A program made the position numbers and the translations under genes. Shown here one piece after another: positions 29,512 to 32,246 of a stretch of 32,246 bases of DNA. The stretch is from an uncultured Bacilli bacterium (GTDB lineage: Bacteria; Bacillota_I; Bacilli_A; RF39; UBA660). Location of the stretch: NCBI GenBank assembly GCA_947588975.1, contig CANQAF010000004.1, positions 1 through 32,246 on the forward strand, read 5' to 3'. A model generated the notes under the pieces. The model searched no databases. It had not been told where the DNA came from and saw only the letters and a program-made list of their open reading frames with translations. Numbering within the stretch: the stretch's first letter is position 1; each line of letters begins with the position of its first letter.

Positions 29512-30895
29512 AATATTTTTCTAATATATCTCTAGCAGCAATTAATCCTGTTGCAGCAGCTGTCACAATATTACCTGCTTTACCAGATCCATCACCAATA
29601 AAATATATATTATGTCCTTCTAATTTCATATGGTTATCGGTTTGAATTTCATTACTGAAAAATTTAATTTCTGGTCCGTATAATAAAGTTTCACCATTAT
29701 TGACACCGGGAATAATTTTATCTAGAATAGTTAAACCTTCTAGGATATTGATAACAATACGATGTGGCAATACCAAAGCAAGATCACCTGCTACTACATC
29801 TTTTAAAGTAGGCTCAATAAAGCTTTTTTGAATATGACTCATGGTACTTCTTCTACCCATTCTCAAATCTCTTAATGTTTGAATAATTGGTTTCCCATCA
29901 CCTAATGTATTGGCAATTTTGGCAATCGATTCTCCATATTCTCTTGTATTGGTAACAGGTTCTGTTAGATTCACTTTAGATATAAATGCAAAATTAGAAT
30001 TATCAGATTTGATATCTTTTAATGCATGCCCATTGACACAGATATACCCATTATAATTTTCTTTTGCAACAAATCCTCCAGGATTGGTACAAAAAGTTCT
30101 AATTTCATCATTGTATGTATCTGTTTTAATAAATATTGTTGGATCATAAATCACATCCGTAATTGCGGATAAAATCTCTTTACGCACTTCTACTCTTACA
30201 CCGATTTCTATACTTTGTGAAGTATATGGAATATGATATTGATCCGCTAATTGTTGGATCCATTTAGCACCTGTTCTACCAGGAGCTACAACCACATATT
30301 TCGCATCTACTTTTTCTTCTTTAGAGCCCATTTTATAAGTAACATGATAAATTCCATTTTCTTCTAAAATATCGATTACATCTGCATTTTCTAACATTTC
30401 TATATGGTTATCTTTCAAATATTCCGTAAAGTTTTGAATATATTGTGGTAACTTATCACTACCTAAATGTTTTTGTTTAATAATAAGTAAGTTGGCACCC
30501 ACACGGGCAATTTTTTCTTCTAAATTTTTGGCTTGATCCATATTGGATGGATAGACATCAGAATCCATGCCAAATCGATTGAATATTGTCTCTGTATCAT
30601 CAATTAACTGATATGCTTCACTTCGAGACACATATTTAAATAAATCTGACTTCCCAAGTTTAGGAATAAAGTTAAGTTTCCCATCTGAAAACGTACCAGC
30701 TCCACCATAACCTGATAAAATAGCACAAGGATTACAATTGACACAATGGCCTGTTTTATTCATTGGACAAACTCGATTTTGAGCAAATTTTCCTTTATCT
30801 AACATTAAAATTTTTAAATTTTTATTTTTTTCTGATAACTCATAAGCTGCAAACAAGCCTGCAGGACCTGCTCCTACAATCACTACATCATACAT
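29510..30895 (-). CDS. FAD-dependent dehydrogenase-like protein (COG2509 type)
   Basis: The 461-residue protein begins with the dinucleotide-binding fold VVIVGAGPAGLFAAYEL (4-20). It has a cysteine cluster (Cys43, Cys51, Cys54, Cys57 in RVCPMNKTGHCVNCNPC), then SGYGGAGTFSDGKLN, a hallmark of the COG2509 group. Further motifs are KYVVVAPGRTGAKW and the C-terminal GDGSGKAGNIVTAAATG that closes the FAD site. Function of the group is not established; the cysteines might bind a metal or an Fe-S cluster. It stands alone between terminators. Confidence 0.88.
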   Translation of the reverse strand: MYDVVIVGAGPAGLFAAYELSEKNKNLKILMLDKGKFAQNRVCPMNKTGHCVNCNPCAILSGYGGAGTFSDGKLNFIPKLGKSDLFKYVSRSEAYQLIDDTETIFNRFGMDSDVYPSNMDQAKNLEEKIARVGANLLIIKQKHLGSDKLPQYIQNFTEYLKDNHIEMLENADVIDILEENGIYHVTYKMGSKEEKVDAKYVVVAPGRTGAKWIQQLADQYHIPYTSQSIEIGVRVEVRKEILSAITDVIYDPTIFIKTDTYNDEIRTFCTNPGGFVAKENYNGYICVNGHALKDIKSDNSNFAFISKVNLTEPVTNTREYGESIAKIANTLGDGKPIIQTLRDLRMGRRSTMSHIQKSFIEPTLKDVVAGDLALVLPHRIVINILEGLTILDKIIPGVNNGETLLYGPEIKFFSNEIQTDNHMKLEGHNIYFIGDGSGKAGNIVTAAATGLIAARDILEKY

Positions 30896-30943
30896 TTATA
30901 CCACCACCATCAATATTATTTTATCATATTGTTGAACATTTTA

Positions 30944-30968
30944 AAACTCGAACTAAAAATCCGAGTTT
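30944..30968 (-). terminator. Possible terminator of the transglutaminase-like gene
   Basis: AAACTCG (30944-30950) pairs with CGAGTTT (30962-30968) around 11 bases; on the minus strand TTTT follows within the arm. It lies about 125 bases past the gene, so it could also be a leader hairpin of the flavoprotein gene. Confidence 0.35.
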
Positions 30969-31094
30969 GGTAACAATTTAGTGCGATTGAGAAAGTTATC
31001 TACAATTTTTTATCTAAATTTTCTAAATCAACATATAATATTTTTAGCTTAATCTTAAGTTTTCAGTTCACAATTCTAATTCTTATAAAATTAA

Positions 31095-32000
31095 TTAATT
31101 CATTCCACCTGACATTATTCTAAATTTTGGATTGTTATTCCATAATGTTAATAATTTATCAAAATTATCATTAGGTGCAAGCATTAATGTAGCGAGATTA
31201 TCTAATTCTTTTAATTCTTCCTCAGTTAATTCGAAATCTTTATCACGTAAATATTTAGGCTGTTGTAAAAAGATAATTTCATCATTCATCAAACAATGAA
31301 AGTCATAAAATAAACCTCTAATAGCTGCTTTAATACCATATGTATAAGGATTAGAAAAGTAATAAATATCTTTGCTTTTGTATTTTCCGTTTCTAAGTCC
31401 AAGATAGGCTTCTGCGCTAAAAATAAATTTTTCTTTTGGCATATCAGTTAGATTAAAATCAATATTATATTCTTTTAATATTTGTTCATCATAACACATA
31501 GTTGGATCAACTAATTTCCATTTTTTATCTTTTTGATCATAGAATTCCACTATCCAATGATCACCTGCACCATCTATTTCACTTATATAATGAGTAAAAC
31601 CACTACGACACCTAGCAGGTATTCCTTTTGCTTTTAAAATACTTATCAATAAAATAGATGTCTCTCTACAACATACATGTATTTTATCTAATATATCTCT
31701 ATCCACTGAATACTTTGAATCTCTTCTTAGTAATTCTGATAACATAGCTATAGCAGTTGGAAATAAATCATTCTCGAATATCAAAGTAGTTTCTGGAATT
31801 TTAGTCATATCTCCATAAAAACTATTTTTATTTTTTCTTTCTTCTTTATCTTTAAGATCAAATGGATGAATTAATTGATTCCTATTAAGAACACATAATT
31901 CCGTAATATCGTTCGGTAAATTTATAGCAAAATCCCTATATAGTCCTAAATCTGTATATAAACTTGTTTTTTTATAAAAATTAAGTATTTCTTCTTTCAT
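31095..32000 (-). CDS. Transglutaminase-like cysteine protease/peptidase superfamily protein
   Basis: The 301-residue protein has the transglutaminase core. Catalytic Cys111 lies in HVCCRETSILLISILKAKGI, followed by GIPARCRSGF; His148 lies in GDHWIVEFYD and Asp165 in KLVDPTM, giving the expected Cys-His-Asp triad in order and spacing. No signal peptide or membrane helix is seen, so it acts in the cytoplasm. The C-terminal 100 residues are specific to this subgroup. The AGAGG SD precedes the ATG. It is 50 bases from the glutamine amidotransferase gene upstream on the same strand, so it may be co-transcribed. Substrate unknown. Confidence 0.85.
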   Translation of the reverse strand: MKEEILNFYKKTSLYTDLGLYRDFAINLPNDITELCVLNRNQLIHPFDLKDKEERKNKNSFYGDMTKIPETTLIFENDLFPTAIAMLSELLRRDSKYSVDRDILDKIHVCCRETSILLISILKAKGIPARCRSGFTHYISEIDGAGDHWIVEFYDQKDKKWKLVDPTMCYDEQILKEYNIDFNLTDMPKEKFIFSAEAYLGLRNGKYKSKDIYYFSNPYTYGIKAAIRGLFYDFHCLMNDEIIFLQQPKYLRDKDFELTEEELKELDNLATLMLAPNDNFDKLLTLWNNNPKFRIMSGGMN

Positions 32001-32051
32001 ATTTATTACCTCTTTTTAAAAATTGTACCCTATATTTTTCCAAATGCTTTA

Positions 32052-32246
32052 TTATAATTTATTGATAAAATAGGTAAATAATTTATCTGTGTTTTTATCA
32101 TCTAAGAGTTCTGGATGCCACTGAACACCTAAAAAAAATGTTTTTCTTTTGTCTTCAATTGCTTCAATGATTTCATCATCGCTACGAGCAGATACATGTA
32201 GTTTAGTATTTGGAACACAAAATGAATGAAGAGAATTTACTTTTAT
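32052..32246 (-). CDS. Class I glutamine amidotransferase, PuuD-like (gamma-glutamyl-GABA hydrolase); 5' end outside window
   Basis: Only the last 64 residues are present. They read VNSLHSFCVPNTKLHVSARS, DDEIIEAIEDKRKTFFLGVQ, then WHPELLDD and a short tail. VNSLHSF and GVQWHPE are the C-terminal signatures of the peptidase C26 / PuuD family; the His and Glu of WHPE complete the Cys-His-Glu triad whose Cys lies outside the window. The likely reaction is hydrolysis of gamma-glutamyl bonds. Confidence 0.85.
   Translation of the reverse strand: MKVNSLHSFCVPNTKLHVSARSDDEIIEAIEDKRKTFFLGVQWHPELLDDKNTDKLFTYFINKL

Overview
The window comes from an AT-rich, low-GC Gram-positive spore former, most likely a gut-associated Bacilli/Erysipelotrichia-type Firmicute. 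The reasons are SpoVS, two YjcZ-like sporulation micro-peptides, a decayed BclA-like spore-surface gene, SufU with SufB, strong Shine-Dalgarno (SD) sites and A/T-rich codon use. The species is not identifiable from the sequence alone.

Layout. (1) Positions 1-527 hold the N-terminal part of an exported Ig-like, possibly M60-type, protein, followed by about 820 bp without genes. (2) Positions 1303-11487 form a self-contained accessory cassette read leftwards: a sigma-70-region-4-like regulator (10890-11378); an operon of a phage tail-collar/receptor-tip protein, a small coiled-coil/HTH-like protein, a 2094-residue RHS/YD-repeat polymorphic-toxin-like protein and a two-helix membrane protein; then a separate lysis unit of a TcdE-class holin and a CHAP endolysin. 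Both transcription units begin just after an intrinsic terminator and carry the same 20-nt element, GTCTAGTGAAAGTCCAGTAA, upstream of the first gene. (3) Two tRNAs (a degenerate Arg-TCT and Ile-GAT) bound the cassette on the right. (4) From 12361 the content is ordinary chromosomal housekeeping: sporulation peptides, PrsA-like foldase, DUF1653, RecX, RNA polymerase omega, a NERD-like membrane protein, pyrimidine-nucleoside phosphorylase, an FtsX-type ABC exporter, two divergent XRE regulators, SSB, SufB/SufU, SpoVS, NfeD/SPFH/CPBP, DUF1292, a GH3 hexosaminidase, a COG2509 flavoprotein, a transglutaminase-like protein and the end of a class I glutamine amidotransferase.

The most interesting system is the cassette. 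My reading is that the sigma-like protein switches on two promoters at once. One makes a giant RHS protein that has no signal peptide, with phage-tail-derived binding parts and a candidate immunity protein. The other makes a holin and endolysin that could release it. The logic resembles the Clostridioides difficile TcdR-TcdE toxin locus and holin/endolysin-dependent (type 10) secretion, but the cargo and the collar protein are different, and I know of no described system with this exact composition. Gene identities rest on sequence motifs; regulation, release and toxicity are inferences.
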